The notes beneath the pieces were generated by a model. That model was given only the letters and a program-made list of their open reading frames with translations. It had not been told where the DNA came from and did not search any database. A stretch of 64,000 nucleotides of DNA from Trichobilharzia regenti (taxonomy: Eukaryota > Platyhelminthes > Trematoda > Strigeidida > Schistosomatidae): contig OX235264.1 in assembly GCA_944472135.2 (NCBI GenBank), positions 118,945,809 through 119,009,808 of the forward strand, read 5' to 3'. This document shows, piece by piece, positions 20,870 to 31,984 of this stretch. How positions within the stretch are numbered: position 1 is the first letter of the stretch; the number at the start of each line of letters is the position of its first letter. The translations under genes and the position numbers were made by a program.

Positions 20870-22420
20870 CGGATTCAGCGAAGAAAATTTTCTTTATCGA
20901 CGAAATCATCTTCAGAGACTGTACAGTCGTATTTATACTTAGAAGAATGTATAGTGGTCTATTATTGAATAATAGGGGGTGACATAATTGCTGTAATTAA
21001 TCGTAAGTGGCTTTAGAGGTGAAAATTAAAAGTTGTAAATTACATGGTACTTGACGGAAAAAAGATAGAAGTTAGAAAAGGTTAAAATTGCTCTTGAGTG
21101 AGAATAAAGTTATTAGAGTGTCAATTTAACAAGTGTGAAGAAGGTGTGAAAATATATGAAATTGATAATAGTGAATTAATTATTAAAGCAAAAGCAAACT
21201 AAAAGTAAAATTAAAGATTAAGAACAAAATCAAAAATATTTTTTTTAACAGGGAAGGATAAGTGAAGAGGTTAAGACCAAGGTAGAATAAGAGACTGGAC
21301 AAACTTTTTCTGTATACAGAGATCAGGGTTGTATTGATGTATTGCCAGCGCCTCCGCCATACACAAAAGCCGGAACCTGACGCCTTTTGTACAATTTGGC
21401 TTCACTTTGTAGATGATGTCGAAAGACGACTCTGGTGGAGCTACGTGGCCTGAGTTCACCAAATGCTCGAGAATTGAGCTAGTAATTGTCTTGTATTGTC
21501 CCTTTGCTAACCATGCCGGATAATGTTCAGAGATGCGTTTGGAAAGCGTGCGCTTTGTGCGGCCAATATAACTTGCTCCACACGAGCATGTGAATTTATA
21601 AACACACATTGAGGTGGCCCAAAGCGGCAGCTTATCCTTTACACATCCGTTGATCATTCGTCGGCTGTAGAAATTGATACGTAGCTCAGCCATAAAGAAG
21701 GCTTTCCTCAGTGATCTGCGTAAGCGATTCTTCAAGATCTCAGCTGCAGTATCACCTTTAAATTCAACACTCATAAAGAGCGGTTTCTTCGGCACAGTCT
21801 GAATTCTTTCGGGCTTTTCTCTTAGCTTCATGTTTTTCTCGATGAATCTTGGAGGATATCCATTCTCTAAGAGAACTTGTCTGAGTCGCTCCAATTCCCC
21901 ATCGATTGTATCACTTGAACATATCCTCCTTATTCTTGAGGATAAGGAATGGATCAAATTTCTCTTTCTTCTTAAAGGGACCCAGCTATGGAAATTTGTG
22001 TACTGACCATTCCATGTTGGTTTCCTGTAGATCGATCTTTGAAGAGAGCCATCAGATCTCCTCTTTAGAAAAACATCCAAAAAGTGGAATTCCGAGTTAA
22101 TCTCTGATTCCGACGTGAATTTGATGGCATGATGGCAGCTGTTGAACTCATTAGTTATCAATTCGACGTCAGTATTGTCGTCACATATGATGAAGGTATC
22201 ATCCATGTATCTTAGGTACAGATGGAAACTGTCGATAGTAGGCCATAAAATACTATTCTCCAAACTGGCCAAGAAGCAATCTGCAAGTAAAGGACCCAGT
22301 GGTGACCCCATTGCTACTCCATCTCTTTGTCTATATATCGTGTTGTTGAATTTGAATTGGACATTCATTTAGAGTGCATTTAGAGAGAGTGTTTATAATT
22401 GAAGCTTTATATATGTCGTA
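20870..22420 (-). mobile_element. PLE-1 Penelope-like element, 5'-truncated, best preserved
   Basis: Covers the coding frame at 21271-22368, a 3' UTR of about 400 bp and the shared PLE 3' block near 20870-20960 (GACTGTACAGTCGTATTTATAC; compare 56140-56220). The N-terminal part of the polymerase is missing, so the copy cannot be autonomous. Confidence 0.85.
21271..22368 (-). CDS. Penelope-like polymerase/GIY-YIG endonuclease, 5'-truncated (365 codons)
   Basis: Uninterrupted frame of a Penelope-like retroelement. Reverse transcriptase motifs: GVAMGSPLGPLLAD (residues 17-30) and RYMDDTFIICDD (53-64; the two aspartates are catalytic). Next come a linker with SIYRKPTWNGQYTNFHSW (112-129), then the GIY-YIG nuclease: VYKF (256-259), SYIGRT (266-271), R278 and EH (281-282). 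CSC at 261-263 precedes SYIG; PLE nucleases are known for an extra Cys/His cluster. The stop follows LCIQKKFVQSLILPWS. A complete frame would have about as much again upstream (first RT motifs), so the Met used here is just an internal one. Lack of stops implies a young insertion. Confidence 0.93.
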   Translation of the reverse strand: MNVQFKFNNTIYRQRDGVAMGSPLGPLLADCFLASLENSILWPTIDSFHLYLRYMDDTFIICDDNTDVELITNEFNSCHHAIKFTSESEINSEFHFLDVFLKRRSDGSLQRSIYRKPTWNGQYTNFHSWVPLRRKRNLIHSLSSRIRRICSSDTIDGELERLRQVLLENGYPPRFIEKNMKLREKPERIQTVPKKPLFMSVEFKGDTAAEILKNRLRRSLRKAFFMAELRINFYSRRMINGCVKDKLPLWATSMCVYKFTCSCGASYIGRTKRTLSKRISEHYPAWLAKGQYKTITSSILEHLVNSGHVAPPESSFDIIYKVKPNCTKGVRFRLLCMAEALAIHQYNPDLCIQKKFVQSLILPWS

Positions 22421-23255
22421 TCAACTGTGAATACATGCAATATGAAAGATTCAAAACCTGTCCTGGACATCGGTAAAAGTCTCTTACCTTCAGGGTGAAT
22501 GGGAATAACAATCTAGCTGAGAGTTAACTGGCCTTGAAACAGCTAGATCATCAGTCTACCTAACAAAGTTCATTTCATCAGAGTGAGGCAAGTCAAATAG
22601 ACGCTAGCCTCAGTAAGCAATGAAGTGTTGGACGACTCCCCCCACCCCCCTCTTTACGCACAGTGTACTGAATTATTATTTCTTCCAGGAGAAATAATAA
22701 TGCAACCAGTTAACAACCCCAACACTCAACATGAGTTTCAGCAAGGCTTATTTTTTTTTTAACCAGGCTTCATGCATCACTTTATGATTAATAAATCTGA
22801 TCAATGTGTGTTGTTTATTTTAAAACAAAAATGTCTGAACTGAACTGACCTTAACCGGGGAGTAAATATGATCTGTTATTGCTTTTATTTTTTTTTAAAT
22901 AAACATTAACACTGTTGTCAGTAACCATAGCAACAAGTTAGTTCATGAAACATAAACTAAAATTGTAACTTAATGCACGTGAAAAGTAATTTGTAATAAA
23001 TGATATATACAGTGTTATAATAACGTGTTAAACTGTTACAAATAATCTGTTTATAGTAGTTTATTTTTCTTGGTGAGTAAAATTAGTAATGCCATTGAAC
23101 AGCATTGGTGTACATTTTGATTTGAAAATAAGCGCTATACATGCCACACATAATGCATGTGTATGTACTTTTGTATATACCTCAGTGATTCAAGACAGAC
23201 TTGAAAGTGTACAGTGAAATTAGGATCTTATAAGTTCTAAATCCTTTTTATAGGG
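22421..23255. other. Unassigned intronic stretch
   Basis: AT-rich with several homopolymer runs and a CCCCCCACCCCCC run near 22640. No gene or recognised repeat. Confidence 0.5.
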
Positions 23256-23261
23256 GAATTG

Positions 23262-23490
23262 ATTGATATTCAACTATTGGTGTGTAGGGATTTGTTTGAA
23301 TGGTTACCGGATTTCATCATGAGCTGACATTGGTTAGTGAACCATTAGAAAATTAGCTGGGAGTACTGGACAGCTGTTTCGTCGGCCTAGTTCTTCAGCA
23401 GTACGCACCCATCACCACAGGGGTTCGAACACAGGACCTCCTGGTTACCAGGTGAGCTAGCTCGTAGACCATTAAGCCACTGTGAATGCA
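23262..23490 (-). mobile_element. Smalpha-like unit, minus strand
   Basis: On the minus strand: GTGGCTTAATGGTCTACGAG (A-box region), GGTTCGAACCC (B box, near 23423-23433), then a core CTGCTGA, a shortened helix II, ACGAAAC, and GTC before CAGTACTCCCAG. Core base A is changed and helix II is damaged. Confidence 0.85.
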
Positions 23491-23499
23491 TCTGCCTCC

Positions 23500-24185
23500 A
23501 CAATTGGCAATGACGACTTTGAGCCATACCATCAGCCCGGCCGACAGACTCCTTCACCTCGCTAGGACAGTAATAAGACTGGTAAAGAGGAAAGGTTCAG
23601 CATGGAGCTAGAGACACCCCACCACCCAGTAAAATTAAAAAACCAATGCTACCGAAAATTCCAAGCTCTAGCTTGAAGTCCTATGTTCCAGCACTGGGAA
23701 TGTTAAGGAATAAACAATACCCATCACTTGTCTCCAGTCGTGATTGGTTCTTAGCATCCCGAGGATCCCTTCCCCAAACAGTCTACACCACCATCCTACG
23801 CATAACTGACTGGCTTTAACTAACTGTTATGGATTTCATCGACTGATGAAGTCATCTTTTGGTTTGACCACTATATGCTAGCTCTATTCTAACCTGATCC
23901 ATCCTATCTCAACGGCTAACACTGGCCATTGTCGACTAAGGCAGACGATGGTTAGGCATGCCATGAGTAACACATATCCTAACCATCTCAAATGATGCAA
24001 CTTCATAATGATTGAACTAACAATGGTTGAGCTTTAATATATTCCAAAATTTGATTGGACACTAGTAAAAAGTGCGATGTGCCTAATCCTTTTGTTCGGT
24101 GCAGACTGAATTCTATCAGTCAGGTTTGCAATGTGGCCGCCATACAACTAGGTAGCTCGCCATCACGATGCACATTGATTTGATG
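23500..24185 (+). repeat. Left arm of a 0.7-kb inverted pair
   Basis: Nearly the complement of 31020-31715. The shared unit is itself composite: SINE-2 body (about 23570-23720), an RTE-A fragment in minus orientation (about 23730-24000) and the start of repeat R (from 24105). Confidence 0.88.
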
Positions 24186-24338
24186 ATAATAAATATTTGG
24201 AGGCAATCGGCCACAGGAAGCCTTGGACCTAGGTTTCGTGCTAGTTGGCACTCATCAGCTAGGGGTATCTGGAACCCTAAGGAACTCATGTCCTTTCTGA
24301 GATTTGAACCCGCGTTACCCAGTGTGTTCTACAGTCAG
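24105..24338 (+). repeat. Repeat R, nearly full length
   Basis: Runs from GGTGCAGACTGAATTC through CATCACGATGCACATTG, GGAGGCAATCGGCCACAGG and a TTTGAACCCGC box to the SINE-1 head. Its beginning is shared with the inverted pair. Confidence 0.75.
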
Positions 24339-24524
24339 TGCGTCGGTGGCACAGTGGTTAGGACTCTCGCTGACCATGTACATGGTCCGGGGTTCGAGCC
24401 CACGCCGACGCATACCTGATATCTATGGTCGGCCTGCGAATTTTGGGCTACCGATATCCACGCTGAAAATTCCACACTTGTACCAAAAATACGGTGTGGA
24501 ATCAAGCTGTAATCAAAAAAAAAA
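24339..24524 (+). mobile_element. SINE-1, near full length
   Basis: Head GCGTCGGTGGCACAGTGG (A box), B box GGTTCGAGCCC, then CGCCGACGC closing a 7-bp acceptor-like stem. The body ACCTGATATCTATGG...GGTGTGGAATCAAGC ends in an A11-like run near 24515-24524. The clearest SINE-1 of the window. Confidence 0.9.
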
Positions 24525-24544
24525 TTACCAGCATTCAGCTATTC

Positions 24545-24742
24545 GGACTCGCGATTGACCTCCTGCTGGAGTTCTTGTTCTTCGTTATTACTATTCCTTT
24601 GTCTCACACCTCTGTTAACTACATATATTATGCATTTCTTCTACTTTCTTCTCTTACTTTGTGTGCTACATGGTGTGTGGCAAATTGAACTGCTGCACAG
24701 CGGTGCAAAGTTCTATTTCGAAAACAGCCAGACAGACAGACT
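24545..24742 (+). mobile_element. RTE-A 3' end
   Basis: Only the 3' UTR (GTTCTTCGTTATTACTATTCC ... GTTCTATTTCGAAAACAGCC) and the CAGACAGACAG tail are present. A heavily 5'-truncated insertion. Confidence 0.85.
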
Positions 24743-24759
24743 CTCATAACTCTCACTAT

Positions 24760-25443
24760 CTGCAGCTATGTCTCACAGCCGCAAGGTAGGACAAAACGAA
24801 CTGCTGCGTCAGCATGCACGTCTTGTAATCGACAATTCAAAAGTAATGAGGATATCAAAGTAGCGAGGATCGCGAAAGCAAGACGAGCTTTAATCACTCT
24901 CAAGTCAGTGTGGAGGTCAACGGCACTACTCAGCATGAAAAATAACATCCTGATTTTCAACTCTAATGGGAAGTCAGTGACTCGCCGCGCCACGAAGGGC
25001 ACGACGAAAAAACTACAGACTTTCATCAACAGCTGTCTTCCCTCAATACTACTCAAGATCAGATGGTTTGCCAGAAAAGAACAGCAATAATGAGGGATCT
25101 TTGGGAGCGAATTAACCAGGAACCCATTGGGCAACAAATATGCAGTAGGAAATGGAGGTCCATCAGATTGGCTATACTCTGAGAAAACAAACCATCAGTT
25201 GACGTCCATCACACACTAGGCCATCGCTCTAGTGGCACCCGAGCGAGAAGCGGTGAGTTAGTTGGTCGTCAGTGTGAGGGTCACAAAGAGGAGGTCATGT
25301 GAAGAGGAGACGAAAGCATGTGGGATGATATGGAGCCAGTTGAAAACGTTGGCGGAGGCCAGACGCAATGGATACTTGTAGCTAAAGCTCTATTCTCCTC
25401 TAGGAATTAAAAGAAACAATAATAATAAAAATAATAATAATGA
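24760..25443 (+). mobile_element. RTE-B 3' half
   Basis: Frame-broken coding blocks: ARIAKARRALITLKSVWRST, MKNNILIFNSN, KKLQTFINSCLPSILLKIRW and, later, an arginine-rich end. Ends in AATAATAATAAAAATAATAATAATG. Compare 44640-45287. Confidence 0.85.
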
Positions 25444-25854
25444 ACGATTGGATATCACATCTATGCCACATGAGCCTTTTGTCTCCATAATGAAATTTCA
25501 TCAGCAGTCAGTCCATTAGGTGGTGAGTATCGTTTAGGAAATTGGCAAAAGCATGCTGCTCAGATAAATCACCGTTTAAATATGGCACATTATTTATTAT
25601 AGGTCAAATTTGTCAACTAATAAAGAAAGAAAGACACATGACAAAGAAAGTCAATAAAAGTGATCAATACTGATCTAACATCACTTCAGTATGCACCTCG
25701 ATCACGAGTGCTGGCTACCACATTACAAACTTCACCGATAGAATTCAGTCTACACCAAAACCAAGGACTACACACCTGACATTTGTTACTCTCTAGTAGC
25801 CAATCAAAGTGTAGATTACAGTCCTACTGGAGGGCAATTATAAGTCTGAATATT

Positions 25855-26770
25855 TTTATTATTATTCCCTTAGGTTCCAAGTAGAACATAAGACCTCAGA
25901 AGCACATCTCCATTCAATCTGTTCTCTACACTGCTCTTTAGTTGACTCCACGATTGCCTACAAGCTGTCGTTTCCTCCTCACACACACACTCTGTCTCCT
26001 CTATATCACCCTTGAAGACACGTTTAACTTGTCATCTTCTACCTGAGTTCCATACACTAGAGATCTGGTCTGACACCTGATGTCACTCAACCGTCTCCTC
26101 AGTGCGTGTTTCCATCCATCCATCTCCATGTTCTTCAGCTTATTTGTTAGACGATGCCAGTTGTCAGTTGATTCACTCTCTAACCGGTTATCTGATCTTC
26201 AGTACAAAGAGCGAAGACAACTGTCGGTTGTTTGTCTTCATATTATCACCTTTGTCTTCTCGATATTTTTTGTTTTTACTTGAAATCCTGTCATCAGTCA
26301 GTGCTTCTTCGGCCAACTTGTTGATTGAGGTTTACCTGTGGATCTATGAGATTGTATGACATAGGACATAAATCGTCTACGAAGACCAGATCTTTTAGAG
26401 TTTTCCTATCGATCCAATGTATTCCTGTCGTTCCACTCTTCATGGTTTGTCGCATGATCCAGTCGGCAACAATCAAGGAATATCATGGATGATTTTTGCC
26501 TTTGTCGATTACTTGATATGCGGGTGGCATTGTCGTGTATCAGTTATGTGAGGTTGATAAAGGTTTGCAGCACTCTGTAGTGTTGGAGCAGTTTCCAAAT
26601 CTCCTCCTGGCCTTTTTTCAAATTTGATGAAGTTAAAGTAGAGGTTCGACTGTTATCCTGAGCCTTATCTGATGATGAAGATGCGTGGCATTGCTGTTTC
26701 AGATAATGGTAACCTCTCTGACTACAACACGCTGGTCTGAATCTCATAAGGGACATGAGTTTCTTGAAAA
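25855..26770 (-). mobile_element. RTE-B, minus strand, with internal deletions
   Basis: The tail (ATTATTATTCCC) is on the left at 25855; the reverse transcriptase remnant is at 26294-26476 (MIVADWIMRQTM, GIHWIDRKTLKDLVFVDDLCPMS; motif C DD kept). Further upstream coding remnants reach about 26770. Frames are broken. Confidence 0.8.
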
Positions 26771-26929
26771 CTCCTGATACTCCTTGCTGATGAGAGTGCC
26801 AGCAAGCATAAAATCTGCGTCAGTTAGTTCTTCCTGTCAGTCGCCTTCAATAGCCTTATGTAACAGTATTGCCAATTAACAACCAATCAATAGCAATATT
26901 GAAGAACAATATAGTCTTATTGGGTATTA

Positions 26930-27264
26930 TAAGTCAGAAGGAGTGGATGCATCTGCATCCACCATCCACCAGTTTTCTTCAGACTTCATTGGTTTTTACC
27001 ATCCTAAGGACCGCAACCAGTCAGGAAGTCTACACCTTCCTACTTGGGCAACTTAAGCTAACTGTTGTGGACTTCATTGACTGATGAAGCTATGTTTTGT
27101 TTAGACCACGTACTATCTCTTTTCCAACATGATATTATGTCAGTTAGCTAACATTGCCCGTTGAACAAGGCAATGGCTAGGAATGGCATGCGTAACACAT
27201 ATCCTAACCATCTCAATCGATGTATCTTCACAGCCTCGTCGATTGATTTCCCCTCCTTCCACGT
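26930..27264 (-). mobile_element. RTE-A fragment
   Basis: Antisense of the RTE-A stretch from the IDEAVKIHRLRW-like to the GDMAQN-like region, diverged, with GAAGGAGGGGAAATCAATCG at the right end. Confidence 0.8.
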
Positions 27265-27900
27265 AGAGTGAGCATGCGTGTTTGGTGACCATTCTACCGC
27301 AATACCACCGATGCATAAATCATATCATTCATGAAGACTTCAAATTGAGTTCACGCTTCATTAATGATGTAGGTGCGCTGAAGCGTTGTTAGATGTTTAA
27401 AATGGAAGGACAATGTGAAAGCTTCGCGATTAAACAACCGCCCAACTCATCATCCTTACCTACCTGAGCTACAAATTATCTCTATTATTTCAAAAAAAAA
27501 ATGTTTAGGAATTATCGATACGATGACATTAATTTTAGGGTAATATACACATGAAAACTGCCTGTGGTGAGGTGTATCAGTACCATTTTTCAACTCTCAA
27601 TTATTTAGGTCACTTGTGTTGTTATCAAGTGAAAATATTTATAATGATTTATGTTATTTAATTATTATATGTAAGTGTTATATCTCGCTTGAATGCGCTT
27701 TTATCATTGTGATTATTATTATTATTGTGTTAAATAACCACAGGCGTTTGTTATTGATTATCTACGAATGTTTACTGACGATCTAAATGTTTTGTATTTC
27801 GTTAATAATAATTAATCGTTTAAATGCTTGGGGCAGTCAAACGTTTCAACATTTTTATGTGTATATATCTATTTAACGATATGTTGAGATATTTGATGAT
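27265..27900. other. Mostly unassigned stretch
   Basis: 27270-27320 resembles a SINE head in reverse (GCATCGGTGG...). 27370-27450 repeats a block also seen near 10100. The rest is AT-rich intron. Confidence 0.45.
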
Positions 27901-27906
27901 ATTCGA

Positions 27907-28180
27907 TGGTTGTCTGTCTGTCTGCCTGTTTTCAACATAGAACTTTGCACCGATGTGCGTCAGTTCAAGTCGCCACACTTCACTCCTTGTAGCACAGAAA
28001 CCAACAGAAGAAAGTAAACAGAAATGCATAACAGAGAGACAGTAAACATAGGTGTGAGACAAGGGAATAGTAATAACGAAGAACAATATAGTTTCGTTGG
28101 AAGACTATAAGTCACAAGGAGTGAATGTATCTGTGCCAGCCAGCCATCATCGAGAACGATTTTGATTTTAAGTGCTCCCA
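27907..28180 (-). mobile_element. RTE-A 3' end
   Basis: Minus-strand 3' UTR with the tail (GTCTGTCTGTCTG) at the left, strongly 5'-truncated, ending near AATCGTTCTCG. Confidence 0.85.
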
Positions 28181-28292
28181 TATGAAGCTGACGATGTGGC
28201 TTTAAAAGGCTATCTGGGGGTGTTTTTATGGCTCTCACCGTTGTTTGTGGTCACAGATTGAAGTGAAGATGACTCACTAGTTTGCAGAATAG

Positions 28293-30163
28293 TCTGTCTG
28301 TCTGTCTGGATTCAACATAGAACTTGGCACCGAAGTGCAGCAGTTCGAGTTGCCACGTTCCAAATAGCACACAGAGGTAGACAAGAAGATGAGTGAAGAG
28401 AATTAATAGAGTTTGACAAATATAAGAGTGAAACAGAATGGGTAATGGTAGAAAGGAATATGAAAGATTACAGAGACTGAATACATCTGCGCCATTGACA
28501 ACGATTTTGAGCCATGTCACCTATTGTCTCCAGCCATTGATTCCTAGAGTCCCGAGGGCCCCAACCCGGGAGTCTGCATCTCCCTACCTGACTCAGTTTA
28601 ACTGTCAAGGATTTCATGGATTGATGCCATGTTTTTGTTTGGCCACCACTGGCTCTTTTCCAACCTGAACCTATATCAGCTAACAATGCCCGTCGGGGGA
28701 GGCGGTGGTTAGGCATGCGCACCACGTGACCTAGCCATCTTAGTCTATGTAACTTTATAACCTCGTCGATTGATTTTCCCTCTTTGCCCAACACTCTACG
28801 CCTAACGTCAACATTACTTATCTTGTGAAACCACCTAACGTGAGACAGAGATCGCAGACATCTATGATCGAAAGCAGTCAACCTTTTCATGTCTTCAACG
28901 CGTATTGGCCATGTTTCAGAGCCATAGAGAAGGACGGAGCGAACTGATGAGCAGTACACACGTCCCTTGGTTGATAACCGGATGTCACGCCTACGCCAGA
29001 GATGGTGTAAGTCAGCGAAAGCAGCTCGAGCTTTTCGGATCCGTGCTGAGATTTCATCGCCAATCAGTCCGTTGGTGCTAATACAACTTCCCAAGTAGGT
29101 GAAGTGGTCAACATGTTCTATCACTTCACTCCCTATCACTAAGTTAGGGGTTGACGTCGTCCAGTCCTGTAGCAGCATCTTACATTTTGCAGGGGCGAAT
29201 CGCATGCCAAACATACGAAGATTGCTGCTCAAGGTGTTCAGAAGACTCTGCATTTTGTCAGCATCCTCCCCTAACAGGACTATGTCATCTGCATATTCTA
29301 AGTCCATTAGATTATTCCCTGGTAACAAGTCGATTCCTAAGTCACTACGTTCAGTTAAGGATACTTCCATTAGCATATCTATGATGAAGTTAAACAGAAA
29401 TGGGGAAAGTGGACATCCCTGTCGGACACCACTGGTTGTTACCAATTCAGATGACAATTCCCCATAAGCCCTTACACGACTACGTGAGTTTGAATAGAGT
29501 GCCTTGATTAGTGCAATGTACTTTCTTGGCACTCCCTTCACAGTCAGACATTGCCATAGTACCTTTCGATCCACGGAGTCGAAGGCCGCCTTCAAGTCAA
29601 GAAATATGACAATTGTTGGACGCCGAAAAGTGTGTCTATGTTCTAGAATCTGTCGAAGAGTGAAGATATGATCTATGCACCCTCTACCTGGTCTAAAGCC
29701 TGCTTGATTTTCCCTTGTCTGTTCCTCCCGAGTTCTGCTTAGTCTATGCATGATTACTGAGCCTAGGATTTTAGAGACTATGTTCGTTAGGCTGATCCCC
29801 CTATGATTATCACACGAGGACTTGTTTCCCTTCTTGAATATCGGTATAATAAGTGACTTACCCCAGTCTGATGGTACTGTCTCTGATTCCCAGACTTTGC
29901 CTAGTACCTCAGTTAATCTACAAACTAGTATGTCACCCCCATATTTAAACACCTCCGGAATAATTCCGTCGGGTCCTGCCGCTTTGCCTCGTTTCAAATT
30001 ACTGATAGCTTTTGTGACCTCACTTACAGACGGCGGACCAGTGTCTATATCCCATTCGGGTGTGTTGGATGTCGGGGAGGTTCAGTGTGGCTGTAGGCAA
30101 GTTAAATTGTCCCTCAAAGTGTTCTTTCCAGCGTTCAAGGCGTCTATCCTGAGAGCTAATAGA
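28293..30163 (-). mobile_element. RTE-A LINE, longest copy, 9-bp target-site duplication
   Basis: A 1.87-kb insertion into repeat Q, flanked by GCAGAATAG at 28284-28292 and 30164-30172. The related unoccupied site is visible in the other Q copy (GACTCACTAGCCTGTAGAATAGTACT near 20128-20156). The (CAGA)n tail lies at the left. The endonuclease part is absent, and a frameshift lies near 30070. Confidence 0.95.
28468..29997 (-). CDS. RTE-A reverse transcriptase (509 codons, 5'-truncated)
   Basis: Longest open frame in the window and the reference for RTE-A here. Motifs in order: RGKAAGPDG (3-11), [20 protein letters not shown] (51-70), [15 protein letters not shown] (96-110), [13 protein letters not shown] (132-144; Asp134 and Asp140), [14 protein letters not shown] (190-203), [10 protein letters not shown] (233-242; catalytic DD), then [13 protein letters not shown] and the tail block [14 protein letters not shown] with [14 protein letters not shown]. 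This layout is typical of RTE-type non-LTR elements. The N-terminal endonuclease is lost by truncation; upstream coding continues in another frame (RWKEHFEGQFNLP) past a shift near 30070. Clade (RTE versus CR1) should be settled by phylogeny. Confidence 0.95.
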   Translation of the reverse strand: MKRGKAAGPDGIIPEVFKYGGDILVCRLTEVLGKVWESETVPSDWGKSLIIPIFKKGNKSSCDNHRGISLTNIVSKILGSVIMHRLSRTREEQTRENQAGFRPGRGCIDHIFTLRQILEHRHTFRRPTIVIFLDLKAAFDSVDRKVLWQCLTVKGVPRKYIALIKALYSNSRSRVRAYGELSSELVTTSGVRQGCPLSPFLFNFIIDMLMEVSLTERSDLGIDLLPGNNLMDLEYADDIVLLGEDADKMQSLLNTLSSNLRMFGMRFAPAKCKMLLQDWTTSTPNLVIGSEVIEHVDHFTYLGSCISTNGLIGDEISARIRKARAAFADLHHLWRRRDIRLSTKGRVYCSSVRSVLLYGSETWPIRVEDMKRLTAFDHRCLRSLSHVRWFHKISNVDVRRRVLGKEGKSIDEVIKLHRLRWLGHVVRMPNHRLPRRALLADIGSGWKRASGGQTKTWHQSMKSLTVKLSQVGRCRLPGWGPRDSRNQWLETIGDMAQNRCQWRRCIQSL

Positions 30164-30172
30164 GCAGAATAG

Positions 30173-30770
30173 TACTAACTGTAGTAGAGAAGCAATATGA
30201 AGAAGGTGATGTGGGTAAAGGAGAATGATGCTCAGGAAGGCTTCGTGTGCTTTTGGAAGTTTGTGGGCGGTTGTTACTTCCCGGCTGCTGCCCAACCAAC
30301 CGTGGAGTTTGATTGATTCTTCGGGTACCTGAAAGAGAAAGAGGGTTAGTGTTACGTGACAACTGCTTGAGGCCAGTCACACCCAACCCGCACGAACCTG
30401 TGTCTTGGTTTGGTTCCGTATTAGTCAACTTTCCGCCACTTACGAATCACCTTAGTTGGGGCAAGTTGGGATGTACAGTTTTTGGATAACCCACTCTCTC
30501 CCTCCAGAATGGAGAGACAGCATAGCTAGCTGGCATTTTGGTCATCTGAGGGAAACACCTCACTGCTGTCACACCCCTGTTCCCCAGTGGCAGTACAACT
30601 TCGCTCAAGGATTCTCACACTGCGGCGGTAACTGCTTTTAGTCTAATCGCTATCCTAACAACATTCCTGGCATGGTAGGACCCGCAGGAACATTGGTTTC
30701 AGCCAGTGCAGCTTATTGGGTCATCGCGATATGCAAGCCCGACTACCACGTCAAGGTAGCAGCTATCGGT
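30173..30770 (-). repeat. Dispersed repeat Q, second copy
   Basis: Matches 20135-20765. Small indels and an extra TTCTTCGGGTACCTG segment near 30315 separate the two. Its left end is the LINE insertion site. Confidence 0.75.
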
Positions 30771-30779
30771 CGGGATAGT

Positions 30780-31019
30780 TGGTGGCAATCGGCCACAGGA
30801 AGCCTTGCTCGACCTAGGTTTCGCGCTAGTTGGTACTCACCAGTTAGTAAGATGTATCTGCAACCACCTTGAAGCAACTCATATCCCTTCTGAGATTCGA
30901 ACTGTTGTCACCCTGCAGTGTGCACTACCATCAGAGCCGTTACCACTGAGCCAGCTATTCTGGCTGGCCTTCGACTGATCTCCTGTAGAACTACTGACTG
31001 TAGTGACACTTTGATCTAA
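30780..31019 (+). repeat. Repeat R
   Basis: GGTGGCAATCGGCCACAGG to GTTACCACTGAGCCAGC and CTCCTGTAGAACTACTGACTG. Directly precedes the right arm of the inverted pair. Confidence 0.75.
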
Positions 31020-31715
31020 TGTCATCAAATCAATGTGCATCGTGATGGCGAGCTACCTAGTTGTATGGCGGCCACATTGCAAACCTGACTGATAGAATTC
31101 AGTCTGCACCGAACAAAAGGACCTGACACATCGCACTTTTTACTAGTGTCCAATCAAATTTTGGAATATATTAAAGCTCAACCATTGTTAGTTCAATCAT
31201 TATGAAGTTGCATCATTTGAGATGGTTAGGATATGTGTTACTCATGGGATGCCTAGCCATCGTCTGCTTTAGTCGACAGTGGCCAGTGTTAGCCGTTGAG
31301 ATAGGATGGATCAGGTTAGAATAGAGCTAGCATATAGTGGTCAAACCAAAAGATGACTTCATCAGTCGATGAAATCCATAACAGTTAGTTAAAGCCAGTC
31401 AGTTATGCGTAGGATGGTGGTGTAGACTGTTTGGGGAAGGGATCCTCGGGATGCTAAGAACCAATCACGACTGGAGACAAGTGATGGGTATTGTTTATTC
31501 CTTAACATTCCCAGAGCTGACACATAGGACTTCAAGCTAGAGCTTGGAATTTTCGGTAGCAGTGGTTTTTTAATTTTATGGGGTGGTGGGGTGTCTCTAG
31601 CTCCATGCTGAACCTTTCCTCTTTACCAGTCTTATTACTGTCTTAGCGAGGTGAAGGAGTCTGTCGGCCAGGCTGATGGTATGGCTCAAAGTCGTCATTG
31701 TCAATTGTAGGCGCA
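31020..31715 (-). repeat. Right arm of the 0.7-kb inverted pair
   Basis: Complement of 23500-24185 with few differences. Contains an RTE-A piece in plus orientation (about 31210-31480) and a SINE-2 body in minus orientation (about 31500-31660). Confidence 0.88.
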
Positions 31716-31980
31716 GATGTGCATTCACTTCTTGTAATTTATAATATCCAATAAAACTCTGTTGTTCTTCCATATTACTATTCTTTTTCTCTCACTCACA
31801 CTTCTGTTTATCACCTATCACTTTCTCTTTTTTTCGAACTTCTCTTTACCCTCTTCTCTTGGTTTGTGTGCTACATGGGGGGAGAAATAGAGGGGGTGAG
31901 TGGAAACTCGAACTGATGCACATCTGTGTATAGTTCAGTGTTGAGACCGTTTAGTCAGTCGGTCAGTCACTGGTAATTTA
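31716..31980 (+). mobile_element. RTE-A 3' UTR, diverged
   Basis: Resembles the RTE-A 3' end (CCAATAAAACTCTGTTGTTC ... CTACATGGGGGGAG ... GTTCAGTGTTGAGACC) with a decayed tail GTCAGTCGGTCAGTCAC. Confidence 0.7.
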
Positions 31981-31984
31981 TACT

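Noticed and set aside
27820..28086. 88-codon minus frame as a small secreted protein
   Set aside because: It is the RTE-A 3' UTR; the same pseudo-peptide occurs at every RTE-A 3' end in the window.
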